Shown here one piece after another: positions 13,481 through 22,449 of a stretch of DNA of 41,767 bases. Made by a program: the position numbers and the translations under genes. The stretch comes from DASSNR01 sp036278935. Lineage in GTDB: Bacteria > Gemmatimonadota > Gemmatimonadetes > Gemmatimonadales > Gemmatimonadaceae. Under the pieces are notes generated by a model that worked only from the letters and a program-made list of their open reading frames with translations, ran no database searches and was not told the DNA's origin. Where the stretch lies: the NCBI GenBank assembly GCA_036278935.1, contig DASUKA010000008.1, positions 1 to 41,767 on the forward strand, in the 5' to 3' direction. Positions within the stretch are counted from its first letter, which is position 1. The number at the start of each line of letters is the position of its first letter.

Positions 13481-16002
13481 CTCGCAGCATCATCGGCACC
13501 TCGCGCCGGAAGGTCGATGCCACGGCGAAGGTGACAGGGGCGGTGCGATTCGCCGATGATCTCGCGCTTCCGCGGATGCTGCACTGCAAGCTGCTGCGCT
13601 CGCGGCTCCCGCATGCGAAGATCGTTCGCGTCGATACATCGAAGGCTGAAGCGCACGCGGGCGTGGTGGCGGTGATGACGGGAGAGGCGCTGCCCATTCC
13701 GTTCGGGATTCTTCCCGTGTCGCAGGACGAACACGTGCTCGCGCGCGGCGTGGTGCGCTTCGTGGGCGATCCGGTGGCCGCCGTCGCCGCGCTGGATGAG
13801 GAGACGGCCGCGGAGGCGTGCGATCTGATCGAGGTGGAGTACGAGCCGCTGCCGGCCATCACCTCGATCGAAGACGGGATCGCGAATCGCACGCCGCTCA
13901 TCCACGACTACGGCGATGATGGCAACGTGCACAAGCAGGTCGCGCTGGAGTTCGGCAACGTGGACCAGGCCATGGCGAACGCGGAGCTGGTGCGCGAGGA
14001 TGTGTTCTTCTACGAGGGGAACACGCATCTGCCCATGGAGCAGCATGCCGCGCTCGCGGAGTGGTCGCCGGACGGCACGCTTACGCTGTGGAGCAGCACG
14101 CAGACGCCGCACTACGTGCACCGCGCGCTCGCGAAGGTGCTGGAGATGGATCCCGCGCACGTGCGGGTGATCGCGACGCCCAACGGCGGAGCGTTCGGCG
14201 GAAAGTCGGATCCCTTCGGTCACGAGATCGTGGTGGCGGCGCTCTCGCGTGCTACCGGCCGGCCGGTGAAGATCTGTCTCACGCGCGAGGAGGTGTTCTA
14301 CTGCCATCGCGGCCGGCATCCGGTGCTCATGCGCGTGAAGACGGGGGTGAATCGCGACGGCTCCATCGTGGCCATGGATTTCACCAGTTTTCTGGACGGC
14401 GGCGCCTACGGCTCGTACGGGGTGGCAAGCACCTATTACACAGGCGCGCTGCAGACAGTGACGTATCAGGTACCCGCCTACCGCTTTCGCGGGGCGCGTG
14501 TGTTCACGAACAAACCGCCGTGCGGTCCCAAGCGCGGGCACGGCACACCGCAGCCGCGCTTCGCGCTCGAGGTGCAGCTGGACAAGATCGCCGAGGAGCT
14601 GTCGCTCGATCCGGCCGAGATGCGGCTGCGGACGCTGCAACCCGCGAATTCCGTTACCGCCAACTGGCTCCACATCGGCTCCATGGGACTCGGCTCATGC
14701 ATCCGGGCAGCGGTGCGCGGGAGCGGCTGGAGGGAAAAGTTCCGGAAGCTGCCCTTCGGCCGCGGCGTCGGGCTCGCCTGCTCGTCGTACATCTCGGGGG
14801 CGGGGCTGCCGATCTACTGGAACAACATGCCGCATTCGGGCGTGCAGCTCCGGCTCGACCGCTCCGGCGGCGTGGCCGTCTTCTGCGGATCGACCGACAT
14901 CGGGCAGGGCTCCGACTCGGTGCTGGCGTACTGCGTGGCCGAGGTGCTGGGGATCGACCCGCTGGACATTCGCGTGGTGAGCGGCGATACGGGCATCACG
15001 CCGGTGGATCTGGGATCGTACTCATCCCGCGTGACGATGATGACGGGAAATGCCGCGATCCAGGCGGCCTCCCGCGCGCGTGCGCTGCTGGCGGATGCGG
15101 TGGCCGAGAAGACCGGGATCCCCCGGGAGCGTCTCACCTTCGCCGGACGCCGTGTGTTCGACGCGGAGCATCCGGATCGAGGGGCGAGCTTCGCCGAGGC
15201 CTCGCAGTGGGCGGAAGCGATGTACGGGACGATCGGCACCACGGGGTCGTACACGCCGCCGCGCTCACCCGGCCGCTACAAGGGAGCGGGCGTCGGCCCG
15301 TCGCCGGCGTATTCGTATTCGTGCGCGGTGGCGGAGGTGGAGGTGGATCCCGACAGCGGCATCGTGCGCGTGCCGAAGGTCTGGATAGCGCATGACATTG
15401 GCCAGGCCATCAACCGGATGCTCGCGCTTGGTCAGGTGGAGGGATCGGTGTACATGGGGCTCGGCGAAGCGTTGATGGAAGAGATGACCTACCGCGACGC
15501 GCAGCGGCACGTGGTGCATCACCATCCCAGCATGCTGGAGTACAAGAGTCCGACGACGCTCGAGATGTGCGACGTGGAGACGTATCTCATCGAGGAGCCC
15601 GACGCGGAAGGGCCATTCGGCGCGAAGGAGGTGGGCCAGGGACCGCTGCTCCCGATTCCGCCGGCGGTGGCCAACGCGGTGTACGACGCGGTGGGGGTGC
15701 GGGTGGACGAGGTGCCCTGCTCGCCGCACAAGGTGTTGAAGGCGCTGAAGGACAAGATGAAGGGGAAGCCTGGTGGAGGGCGGTATGGACCGGCGGGCGT
15801 GCCGGCATATGCGTTTCCGGAGCCGGCGCGCGTGCTGACGCCGGCGGAGGGGGGAACGGGGCGGGAGATGGATGGGCGGACGCACAGCGAGGTGGGGGGG
15901 CCGGTGGCGGGCGCGGGGGGCCCCCCCCAACGGGAAAATACCGCCGCGTCTCCTGATCCCCACCATCCTTCCACCGCCACTCGGCGCAAAGGATCGCGCT
16001 GA
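13336..16002 (+). CDS. hcrA: Molybdopterin-binding large subunit of a molybdenum hydroxylase (4-hydroxybenzoyl-CoA reductase alpha-like)
   Basis: Up to 888 residues. It is the catalytic Mo-cofactor subunit of the xanthine oxidase/CO dehydrogenase superfamily. Recognisable family sequence begins at SIIGTSRRKVDATAKVTGAV (residue 51 from GTG 13336). Residues 1-50 come from repeat DNA, so GTG 13441 or a nearby codon may be the real start. Key blocks: GGAFGGKSDPFGHE (284-297), a Mo-cofactor loop; STDIGQGSDSVLAYCVAEVL; and EGPFGAKEVGQGPLLPIPPA, which holds the expected active-site Glu (GAKEVGQG). The end after AYAFPEPARV is a Gly/Pro-rich tail with a G6C8 run at 15915-15928. The TGA overlaps the next ATG by one base (TGATG at 16000-16004). 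The subunit type follows mainly from the FAD partner. Confidence 0.85.
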   Translation: MNQSVSRSVSQKRLARATPSLPRAVPPLTTHNPQLVAHTPLSPVPSPTPRSIIGTSRRKVDATAKVTGAVRFADDLALPRMLHCKLLRSRLPHAKIVRVDTSKAEAHAGVVAVMTGEALPIPFGILPVSQDEHVLARGVVRFVGDPVAAVAALDEETAAEACDLIEVEYEPLPAITSIEDGIANRTPLIHDYGDDGNVHKQVALEFGNVDQAMANAELVREDVFFYEGNTHLPMEQHAALAEWSPDGTLTLWSSTQTPHYVHRALAKVLEMDPAHVRVIATPNGGAFGGKSDPFGHEIVVAALSRATGRPVKICLTREEVFYCHRGRHPVLMRVKTGVNRDGSIVAMDFTSFLDGGAYGSYGVASTYYTGALQTVTYQVPAYRFRGARVFTNKPPCGPKRGHGTPQPRFALEVQLDKIAEELSLDPAEMRLRTLQPANSVTANWLHIGSMGLGSCIRAAVRGSGWREKFRKLPFGRGVGLACSSYISGAGLPIYWNNMPHSGVQLRLDRSGGVAVFCGSTDIGQGSDSVLAYCVAEVLGIDPLDIRVVSGDTGITPVDLGSYSSRVTMMTGNAAIQAASRARALLADAVAEKTGIPRERLTFAGRRVFDAEHPDRGASFAEASQWAEAMYGTIGTTGSYTPPRSPGRYKGAGVGPSPAYSYSCAVAEVEVDPDSGIVRVPKVWIAHDIGQAINRMLALGQVEGSVYMGLGEALMEEMTYRDAQRHVVHHHPSMLEYKSPTTLEMCDVETYLIEEPDAEGPFGAKEVGQGPLLPIPPAVANAVYDAVGVRVDEVPCSPHKVLKALKDKMKGKPGGGRYGPAGVPAYAFPEPARVLTPAEGGTGREMDGRTHSEVGGPVAGAGGPPQRENTAASPDPHHPSTATRRKGSR
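13341..13368. repeat. Tandem 8-bp repeat (TCAGTCGG-type, 3.5 units)
   Basis: TCAGTCGG (13341-13348), TCAGTCGG (13349-13356), TCAGTGAG (13357-13364), then TCAG. It lies in the overlap of the small- and large-subunit reading frames. Loss or gain of one 8-base unit would shift either frame. Confidence 0.7.
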
Positions 16003-16988
16003 TGCTCCGCCTCCCCCGCTTCACCTACCTCGAGCCGCAAACGCTCGCCGAGGCCGTCCGCATGCGCGATGAGGCCGGCAGCGACGCCGCCTTCGTCGCC
16101 GGCGGCACCGACCTCTACCCGAATATGAAGCGCCGCCAGCAGACGCCCAGCACCGTGATCGCACTGGGTGCGCTGAGCGAGCTGCACGCCATCACCGGCA
16201 CGCCACGTGATGGCATGACCGTCGGCGCGGCGGTCACCCTCACCGCGCTCACTCGGCATCCCGTGATCGCCGAGCGGTATCCAGCTGTCGCGCATGCGGC
16301 GGATGTCGTCTCCACTCCCCTGCTCCGCAACATGGGGACGATCGGCGGCAACCTGCTGCTCGATACGCGATGCAACTACTACGACCAGAGCTACGAATGG
16401 CGCAAAGCCATCGACTTCTGCATGAAGAAGGACGGCGCAGTCTGTTGGGTGGCGCCGTCGAGCCCGCGCTGCTGGGCCGTGCAGTCTTCGGATGGCGTGC
16501 CGGTGGCCGTGGCGCTGGGCGCCGAGGTGACGTTGTTGAGCGTTCGCGGGGAGCGAAGGATCCCCGCATCAGCACTCTACAACAACGACGGGATCGCGTA
16601 TCTCACCAAGGCGCCCGATGAGCTGCTCGTGGCGTATCATCTGCCCCCACGCGACGGCTGGCGCGCCACGTATCACAAGCTTCGCCGCCGGGGCTCGTTC
16701 GACTTCCCGGTGCTGGGCGTGGCGGCGCGCGTGGAGATGAACGCCGATCACACGGTGCGGAGCGCGCGCATCGTGCTGGGCGGCGTCGCCTCGTACCCGA
16801 TGGAGATTGCCGAGGCGTCGCGGGCGATCGTAGGTCAGCGGCTCGATGAGACGACCATCGGCGCCGCCGCCGATGCCGCTTACCGCCCCGCCAAGCCGAT
16901 GGACAACACCGACTTCACACTCGCGTGGCGCAAGGACATGGTGCGCGTCTACGTGCGGCGGGCGCTGGAGGAGCTAGCGGGGGAGTAG
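16002..16988 (+). CDS. hcrB: FAD-binding subunit with [4Fe-4S] insert (4-hydroxybenzoyl-CoA reductase beta-like)
   Basis: A 328-residue FAD subunit of a molybdenum hydroxylase. The FAD-binding region shows VAGGTDLYPNMKRR (32-45), then RNMGTIGGNLLLDTRC (109-124). An insert not found in ordinary CoxM/XdhB subunits carries four Cys at 124, 140, 148 and 157. The spacings 16, 8 and 9 match the [4Fe-4S]-binding loop described for HcrB of 4-hydroxybenzoyl-CoA reductase (as I recall its Cys122/138/146/155). That enzyme removes the para-hydroxyl group reductively in anaerobic aromatic degradation, with ferredoxin feeding electrons through the extra cluster. The C-terminal domain (about 215-325) is the usual CO_deh_flav_C fold. 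The three genes overlap or abut, so they form one operon. The exact substrate in this organism is inferred. Confidence 0.85.
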   Translation: MLRLPRFTYLEPQTLAEAVRMRDEAGSDAAFVAGGTDLYPNMKRRQQTPSTVIALGALSELHAITGTPRDGMTVGAAVTLTALTRHPVIAERYPAVAHAADVVSTPLLRNMGTIGGNLLLDTRCNYYDQSYEWRKAIDFCMKKDGAVCWVAPSSPRCWAVQSSDGVPVAVALGAEVTLLSVRGERRIPASALYNNDGIAYLTKAPDELLVAYHLPPRDGWRATYHKLRRRGSFDFPVLGVAARVEMNADHTVRSARIVLGGVASYPMEIAEASRAIVGQRLDETTIGAAADAAYRPAKPMDNTDFTLAWRKDMVRVYVRRALEELAGE

Positions 16989-17029
16989 CGCACGCGCGCC
17001 GATCGCACAACCGCACCCGCCCCTCCGAC

Positions 17030-17048
17030 GGCCCGCTGAGCGCGGGCC
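17030..17048. terminator. Short GC hairpin between convergent genes
   Basis: GGCCCGC (17030-17036) and GCGGGCC (17042-17048) pair perfectly around a TGAGC loop. The hairpin sits between the stops of the FAD subunit (16988) and the plug-like lipoprotein (17059). There is no T-run, so it would be a weak intrinsic terminator. Confidence 0.45.
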
Positions 17049-17058
17049 CGGCAGACGG

Positions 17059-17460
17059 CTAGCGCTTCGTCGTCACGAGAATCACCCCGTTCGGATAGTT
17101 GGTGCCCCACCGGGTGGTAGCGTCTTCAGGGGAGATCCAGCGGATCTCGGCGATTGTCTCGGCCGACATCGTCTTGAGCGAGACGACCGTCCCGAACTCC
17201 GCGCCGTCCACATACACCGCGGGATACCCGGACGCGTTGGCCCCGGTGACCGGCGCGCGCGAGACGAGGAACTCCGGCCGGAGCCGCTGAATCGCGTCCA
17301 GCGCCGTCGCCACACCAGCGCGCCGGATCTCCGCGGCGCTGAGGGGCGATCGTCCCTGGCCGCGCTGGGTGGCTGCCCCGCCGCTGGCGCCAGAACTGAA
17401 GCATCCCACCGTGAGTAGCGCGATTGCCGCGGGCAGCGCAAGTGTGCGGCGCCAGTGCAT
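17059..17460 (-). CDS. Lipoprotein made of a free-standing TonB-plug-like domain
   Basis: A 133-residue lipoprotein; the ATG at 17460 has GGGAGG 4 bases upstream, and the lipobox is LLTVGC (Cys20). The mature part resembles only the plug of TonB-dependent receptors: SAAEIRRAGVATALDAIQRL (41-60), YPAVYVDGAEFG (79-90), MSAETIAEIRWISPEDATTR (98-117) and NGVILVTTKR (124-133). The two SusC proteins of this window have the same order (YVDG, DI..IEVIKG, NGVVLITTKRG). There is no barrel after it: the gene ends where a receptor would continue. It is the last gene of a run with SusC, SusD and another lipoprotein. It could be a decayed receptor, but the intact signal, ribosome site and clean stop argue for a real gene. 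Confidence 0.7.
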   Translation of the reverse strand: MHWRRTLALPAAIALLTVGCFSSGASGGAATQRGQGRSPLSAAEIRRAGVATALDAIQRLRPEFLVSRAPVTGANASGYPAVYVDGAEFGTVVSLKTMSAETIAEIRWISPEDATTRWGTNYPNGVILVTTKR

Positions 17461-17483
17461 GATGCCTCCCGGACGAAGGTTGT

Positions 17484-17939
17484 CTACTTGTTCGGATTGG
17501 GCTTGGCTGAACCGGGCGGGGTCTGCTCGTTCGTGAACGCCTCCACGGCAACGACGCCAAGCACGGTGGCTGCCAGCGCGGCCAGGCCGCCGGTCTTCCA
17601 CCGGTCGAGCCGGCGAACCTCGAAGGTGACGATGGCATTCCGCGGCACCACCACCCGCTGAAACGTCCGCGTGACCGATCCATCCTCCTGCGCAGTCGAA
17701 CTGGGCAATGAGAGCAGGAGATTGCCATCGTTTGGCGGCGCGACCAGGTCACCTTCCACCACGCGATCCTGATCGCGCCCGAGCACGTCGCCCAAGCGGT
17801 CGGCCTCTGCGCCGGTGATCCGGACCCGCACGCCACTACCCGCGGTCGCGGTCGTCACCGGCACGACCGTATAGGTATAGCACGCCCCGAGCGCCGGAAC
17901 GCACGCGGCCATGCAGAGCACACGAATGAAGCGCTTCAT
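17484..17939 (-). CDS. Small lipoprotein with C-terminal hydrophobic segment, function unknown
   Basis: 151 residues. The ATG at 17939 follows GGAGGG by 6 bases and yields a lipoprotein signal (CVPALGAC, Cys20). The mature part is beta-rich with YTYTVVPVTTATAGSGVRVR and a stretch FQRVVVPRNAIVTFEVRRLD, then a hydrophobic segment (about 117-135, GGLAALAATVLGVVAVEAF) and a Pro/Asn-rich tail. I do not recognise a named family. It lies 71 bases after SusD and 23 bases before the plug-like lipoprotein on the same strand, so the three are probably cotranscribed. The combined lipid anchor and C-terminal hydrophobic helix is unusual. Confidence 0.7.
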   Translation of the reverse strand: MKRFIRVLCMAACVPALGACYTYTVVPVTTATAGSGVRVRITGAEADRLGDVLGRDQDRVVEGDLVAPPNDGNLLLSLPSSTAQEDGSVTRTFQRVVVPRNAIVTFEVRRLDRWKTGGLAALAATVLGVVAVEAFTNEQTPPGSAKPNPNK

Positions 17940-18010
17940 GGATATCCCTCCGCGAAAGCGGGCGGGACCGACATGTCGATCCCGCCCGTCTCGCAACCGT
18001 CGCCCGAACG

Positions 18011-19291
18011 TTATGGGACGTTCGGGTTGGAGTTGGCCTCCTCCTTACTGATCGGCATGCAGGAGTCGCGCACGTTCTGCCCCTCCGGTGCGGCCGTATG
18101 GAGCCAGTCGTCGTGTGCCGGCCCCTTTTCCGCATACCATCGCCGCTCATCCCAGAGATGGCGGTTCTGCAGGAAGAGCGTGGCCTCCCGCTCGTAGCGC
18201 AGCGTCGCCCATGCGGAATCCGGCGTGGCCATGGATGCGGTGGAGAGCGTGTCCAGCGGAGTCATCTTGTACGGGGCATTCGGGTTCACCGGGTGGGCAT
18301 CGTAGTACAGCCGCGCCTGGTCGAGCAACACTTTCGCCCCAGCGGCGTCGCCGCTCCGCAACGCGCCCTCGGCCCGCAGCACGAGCATCTCCGTTCCGGT
18401 GGCCAACGGGAAATCATCGTCCACGTTGTCGTACTTCTCCTGCCGGAACATGTACGAGGAGCCGTTGGCGCCCGTGGCGATGGCCCCCTTGCTGTTGTAC
18501 ACCGTATCCCACGGGACGCGGGGGTCGCCGTAGTGATTGGCGTACAGCGTGTTCCAGATGGTGTACTCGAACCGCGCATGGGTCTCGTACGCCAGCGTGT
18601 TCTCATTGTTCGCGGCCGCGTTCAGGATGGCGTCGTACTCGAAATCCACCGGCACCTTCGCGGCGTCATCGGCGGCGCCAGCCCAGTCACCCTTCCACGC
18701 GCGTACCGAGGCCCGGCCCGCGTAAGCGGCGGTCACAATGTTATCGGCGCCGGCCGCCTGGCCGATCGTGATGGCGTTCGTGAACTTGCCGATCGCCCGA
18801 TCGAACTCGACCGTATTGGGCTGCGGCGGCCCGCTGTCGATCGTTACCTGGCACGCGAGCTCGCCGAACAACCGGTCGGCGAATCCGCCGTACAGATACG
18901 CCTGCGCCGCCAGCTGGCTCTTTTTGAAGTCCTCCGGCACCATCACCTTCTTCATCCGGTCGATCCCGTGGTCGGTCACCCATTGGGCTTCCTCCACCGC
19001 TTCCCATGATCCATCGACGTCTTCGGGAAGGATGATCCCACGTGGAACCTTCGCCCAGTCGTAGCTGCCGCCGTGAAAGACTTCGCCCGAGGCGAGCGTC
19101 TGGAACTCGGCCGTGTTGTCGTTGGCCTGAGCCAGGTCGTACGACATCCCGTTCACCAGCGACGGGAATGCATCGGGGTCATTGAGGCTCGCGTCGGCGA
19201 TGTGGCCGGGGGCCTGCACGTCGAGCAACCCGCATGCTCCCAGCGGCACGATGACCGCCACGAGCCCGATCCACTTGCGTATGCGTTGCAT
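18011..19291 (-). CDS. SusD/RagB-type outer-membrane nutrient-binding lipoprotein (pair 1)
   Basis: 426 residues with a lipoprotein signal (VAVIVPLGAC, Cys20). After it comes GLLDVQAPGHIADASLNDPD, typical of the N terminus of SusD-like proteins, which form the lid of SusC channels at the cell surface. The helical TPR-like middle is visible around AKVPVDFEYDAIL, and the C-terminal part has RYEREATLFLQNRHLWDERRWY, the usual SusD ending (R-E-R...W-D-L-R). It is shorter than many SusD proteins. It starts 19 bases after the SusC stop and belongs to the same transcript. The ligand cannot be read from the sequence; no glycoside hydrolase is encoded beside it. Confidence 0.85.
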   Translation of the reverse strand: MQRIRKWIGLVAVIVPLGACGLLDVQAPGHIADASLNDPDAFPSLVNGMSYDLAQANDNTAEFQTLASGEVFHGGSYDWAKVPRGIILPEDVDGSWEAVEEAQWVTDHGIDRMKKVMVPEDFKKSQLAAQAYLYGGFADRLFGELACQVTIDSGPPQPNTVEFDRAIGKFTNAITIGQAAGADNIVTAAYAGRASVRAWKGDWAGAADDAAKVPVDFEYDAILNAAANNENTLAYETHARFEYTIWNTLYANHYGDPRVPWDTVYNSKGAIATGANGSSYMFRQEKYDNVDDDFPLATGTEMLVLRAEGALRSGDAAGAKVLLDQARLYYDAHPVNPNAPYKMTPLDTLSTASMATPDSAWATLRYEREATLFLQNRHLWDERRWYAEKGPAHDDWLHTAAPEGQNVRDSCMPISKEEANSNPNVP

Positions 19292-19310
19292 GGTCTGTGC
19301 TCTCCAGGGC

Positions 19311-22300
19311 TCAGAAGGTCACGTGGAAGGCAATGGTGTACGTGCGCGGTGCCGGGATCTCGTAGTAGTCGCGACGACCGAAGCGGGCCGCCGTGCCCAC
19401 GAGATTGGACTGATCGGTGAAGTCCTCCACCTCCGGATCGGAGCCGGTGTAGTCCGTCCACATGCGCAGATTCCGAGCGGCCAGCGTGATGCTCGCGGCC
19501 CGCGCCCCGAAAAAGTTGGACGCCAGGTGGCCGGGCAGCGTATAGGTGAGCGACACGTAGCGCAGCTTGGTGAAGTCGCCCTTCTCCGTCCAGAAGCTGA
19601 TGTCGTAATCGTCGGCCGAGCAGCGCGCCCGCTGCAGCGCCGTCACGTCGTTGAGCGCGCTCGTATTCCCGTTGGCGGCGGCAATCATCTTCAACTGGGT
19701 GTCGAAGCAGGGATGCCAGTCACCGCGTCGCGCGTTCTGATAGCCGGTATAGTTCTGCACGTAGAAGCCGCCCTGGTGCTCGAGCAGCGCGTCGAGCGAC
19801 AGGTTGTTCCAGAGCGTGAGCGTGGTCCCGAAGCCATACAGCCGATTCGGATTCACGTTGCCAATGAGCGTATCGTCCACCACCTGGGGATCGGCAATCG
19901 CGTTGGGATTGAGGATCACCTTCCCGTAATAGTCCGGGAATGGATCGCCCTGCTTGATGTCCGAATTGAGGCCGGTGTACACCTCCTTCTGCGTCCCCAG
20001 GTCCAGCGCCTTGCTCTTCATCATGCTCAGGTTTACACGCGCGGTCCAATCGATGCTATGTGTCCGGATGAGGCCAGCGGTGATCTGCATCTCCAGACCG
20101 CGGTTCTGCAGCTTCCCGATGTTCTCGAGGCGGCTGCTCAGAAAGCCGTTGGACGGCGGATAGGTGACCGGCACCAGGGCGTCGTACGTCGTGGCCTGAT
20201 AGACCGTGGTCTCGAGCCCGAGCCGCCCGGAGACGAAGCTGGCGTCAAAGCCTCCCTCGATCTCACGCGTGCGCTCCGGACCGATGTCGGGATTGCCGAT
20301 CTGGTCAGGCACCACGGCTGGGTCGCCCTCGTTGGCCGTGCGCGCTTGCCAACTCCGGAGCTTATCGAAGGCCCCCGGCGCCTTGCCCGATTCGCCGACG
20401 GCGATGCGGACGCGCATGTTGTCCCACCAGCTCTTCGGCCAGAAGCCGTAATCGGACAGCACGTAGGAGAGGCCCAGCTTCGGATACAGCTGCAAGCCGA
20501 AGTTCGAACCGAACGCGCTGTTCCCATCCACGCGCAGCCCGCCGGTGAGGTAGAGCCGTTCCTTCCAGGCCAGCTCTTCCTGGAAGAAGAAGCCGGCATT
20601 CGTTTCGGCAAAGGGAATGTCGTTCCGGTAGGTGAGCTGGGCACCGGTCACGAGCGTCGGGTCCACCGGTCCAGCAAAGTCCTGCACATCGATCTCCGTC
20701 CACCGATGCTTGTCGCGGAAGAGCTGGCCGCCCCACGAGAGGGTCGAGGCGAGCGAGGCACCGACGCTGTTCTTGAGCGAGCCCGCGTAGTCCAGCGACA
20801 GCTTGGTGTGGCGCGTGTTCTCATCCCAGAAGTAGCCGCCCGGGGTGTCGAGGAAGCCGTAGGGGAGATTGGTGATGTTGTGAATGGCCGTGTAATCCCA
20901 CCCGACGGCCAGTCGGTTGGTGAAGTTGAGCGTCGGGTCGTAGTTGGTCGTGAATCCGATGAGATAATGATCCGACCCGGTCGTTTCGTTCTGATCGAAG
21001 ACGTAGCCGTTGGTCACACAGACGACGCTGTCGGCCACGCCATCGCAGTCGTGCCCCTTGCCGCCCTTCAGGTACGTACCGGTGCCCCGGCCGACGTCGA
21101 GGAGGAATCCCTCGGAGTTGTTGCCATCGCCCACGAAACGGTTGTCGAGCTTGGTGTAGGCCGTGTTGAGATTGAAGTTCAGCTTGTCCGTGGCGGAGAA
21201 GGTGAAGTTGCCGCGAACGCCGCCGTTCCGCGCGTTCGTCGTGGGGAGGATCCCCTTGTTGTCGTTGTAGTTCCCCGATACGTAGTACGTCACCTGGTTG
21301 CTGCCGCCACGCACGGAGAGGGCGTACTTCTGGATCGGGCCGTGCCGGGTCCAGCTGCCGTCCGAGGGACAGGTGGGATCGGCGAAGTACTTGCGGCTGC
21401 CGTCGCTGAGGTCGAGCGTGTACATCAGCTTCGAGTTGTCACAGTTGACCCAGAGGTTCGTGGGATCATTCTGGTCGCCCCAGTGCACCGACTGGTTCAG
21501 CCCTTCCGTGATGTCGGCGTTCCACGTAGGCGCGCCGCTCTGCCCGTGCTTGGTGAATATCTGGATGACGCCGCCCGAGGCCTCGGTGCCATACAGCGTG
21601 GTGGCTGAGGCGCCCTTGATGACCTCGATGTGATCGATGTCATTGGCGTTGATGTTCTGGAGGGGGTTCGTCTCGGTTCTGGAGCCGTATCCGTTGCGCG
21701 TGGGTTGGTTGAAGACGCGCACCCCGTCAACGTAGATGAGGGGATAGGTGCTCTGGGAGATCGTGTTGGTGCCACGGATCATGACTGTGCCGCCCGCACC
21801 AGGCTGGCCGCTGTTCTCCATGATCGTCACGCTCGGCACGCTGCCTTCGAGCGCATCCTGCGGATTGCGCACGGGGGCGTTGGCGATCTGAGCGGAGCTC
21901 AGCACGGAGATGCTGTTCGGCACTTCCCGCTTCTGCGTGGCGGCCGCGGTGCCGGTCACCACGACCTGCTCGAGCTGGATGGCGGCCTCGCCGAGGGCGA
22001 TGGCGTGTGTGACGGTCTGGCCGGCCTGGACGGTGATGGAGTTGGACACGGAGCCGAACCCGATGCGGCGCGCGCGGAGCGTGTAGGTTCCGGCCGGCAC
22101 GTTCAGGATGGAGTACTTGCCATCGTCACCGGTGATGGTTCCGAGCCGCGTGCCATCGAGATAGACGCTCACGGCGCTGAGCGGCTGCTGCGTGCGGGCA
22201 TTGGTGACGGTGCCGGTGATGGTGCCCGTCTGCCGTTGCGCCGCGACCGGTCTGGCTACCGCGGCGGCGAGGAGGGATGCACACAGTGTGCAGATAATAC

Positions 22301-22322
22301 GGAGTGACCGATGAGGACTCAT
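19311..22322 (-). CDS. SusC/RagA-type TonB-linked outer-membrane transporter (pair 1)
   Basis: 1003 residues. Sec signal (cleavage near VAAQ, residue 28), a carboxypeptidase-regulatory-like domain (about 33-115: ITGTVTNARTQQPLSAVSVY ... DDGKYSILNVPAGTYTLRAR), then the TonB-like junction LEQVVVTGTA, a plug (about 120-250, with YPLIYVDGVRVF and IEVIKGASATTLYGTEASGG) and a barrel ending in the aromatic residue of TIAFHVTF. Such channels import oligomers or chelates using TonB energy. A GAGGGT site precedes the ATG, and a TTGACA promoter lies upstream at 22450-22478. The upstream neighbours (peroxidase and lipoproteins) are on the same strand but separated by about 200 bases with this promoter, so SusC probably starts a new transcript. 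Confidence 0.92.
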   Translation of the reverse strand: MSPHRSLRIICTLCASLLAAAVARPVAAQRQTGTITGTVTNARTQQPLSAVSVYLDGTRLGTITGDDGKYSILNVPAGTYTLRARRIGFGSVSNSITVQAGQTVTHAIALGEAAIQLEQVVVTGTAAATQKREVPNSISVLSSAQIANAPVRNPQDALEGSVPSVTIMENSGQPGAGGTVMIRGTNTISQSTYPLIYVDGVRVFNQPTRNGYGSRTETNPLQNINANDIDHIEVIKGASATTLYGTEASGGVIQIFTKHGQSGAPTWNADITEGLNQSVHWGDQNDPTNLWVNCDNSKLMYTLDLSDGSRKYFADPTCPSDGSWTRHGPIQKYALSVRGGSNQVTYYVSGNYNDNKGILPTTNARNGGVRGNFTFSATDKLNFNLNTAYTKLDNRFVGDGNNSEGFLLDVGRGTGTYLKGGKGHDCDGVADSVVCVTNGYVFDQNETTGSDHYLIGFTTNYDPTLNFTNRLAVGWDYTAIHNITNLPYGFLDTPGGYFWDENTRHTKLSLDYAGSLKNSVGASLASTLSWGGQLFRDKHRWTEIDVQDFAGPVDPTLVTGAQLTYRNDIPFAETNAGFFFQEELAWKERLYLTGGLRVDGNSAFGSNFGLQLYPKLGLSYVLSDYGFWPKSWWDNMRVRIAVGESGKAPGAFDKLRSWQARTANEGDPAVVPDQIGNPDIGPERTREIEGGFDASFVSGRLGLETTVYQATTYDALVPVTYPPSNGFLSSRLENIGKLQNRGLEMQITAGLIRTHSIDWTARVNLSMMKSKALDLGTQKEVYTGLNSDIKQGDPFPDYYGKVILNPNAIADPQVVDDTLIGNVNPNRLYGFGTTLTLWNNLSLDALLEHQGGFYVQNYTGYQNARRGDWHPCFDTQLKMIAAANGNTSALNDVTALQRARCSADDYDISFWTEKGDFTKLRYVSLTYTLPGHLASNFFGARAASITLAARNLRMWTDYTGSDPEVEDFTDQSNLVGTAARFGRRDYYEIPAPRTYTIAFHVTF

Positions 22323-22449
22323 GAGCGTACCCTCGACGATACACAGTTATGTGCACAACGCACAGGCCGACAGAGCGCGCGCGAGCACGATGGGTGAACA
22401 CCAACAGAGGAGCGCCAACGCGCTCCGGTGACTCTGGCCGGTCAGCGCC

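Noticed and set aside
19182..21608. Long open frame on the plus strand (about 800 codons) opposite SusC 1 and the start of SusD 1
   Set aside because: It is a compositional shadow of the SusC coding strand, spans two unrelated genes and shows no motif or ribosome site.
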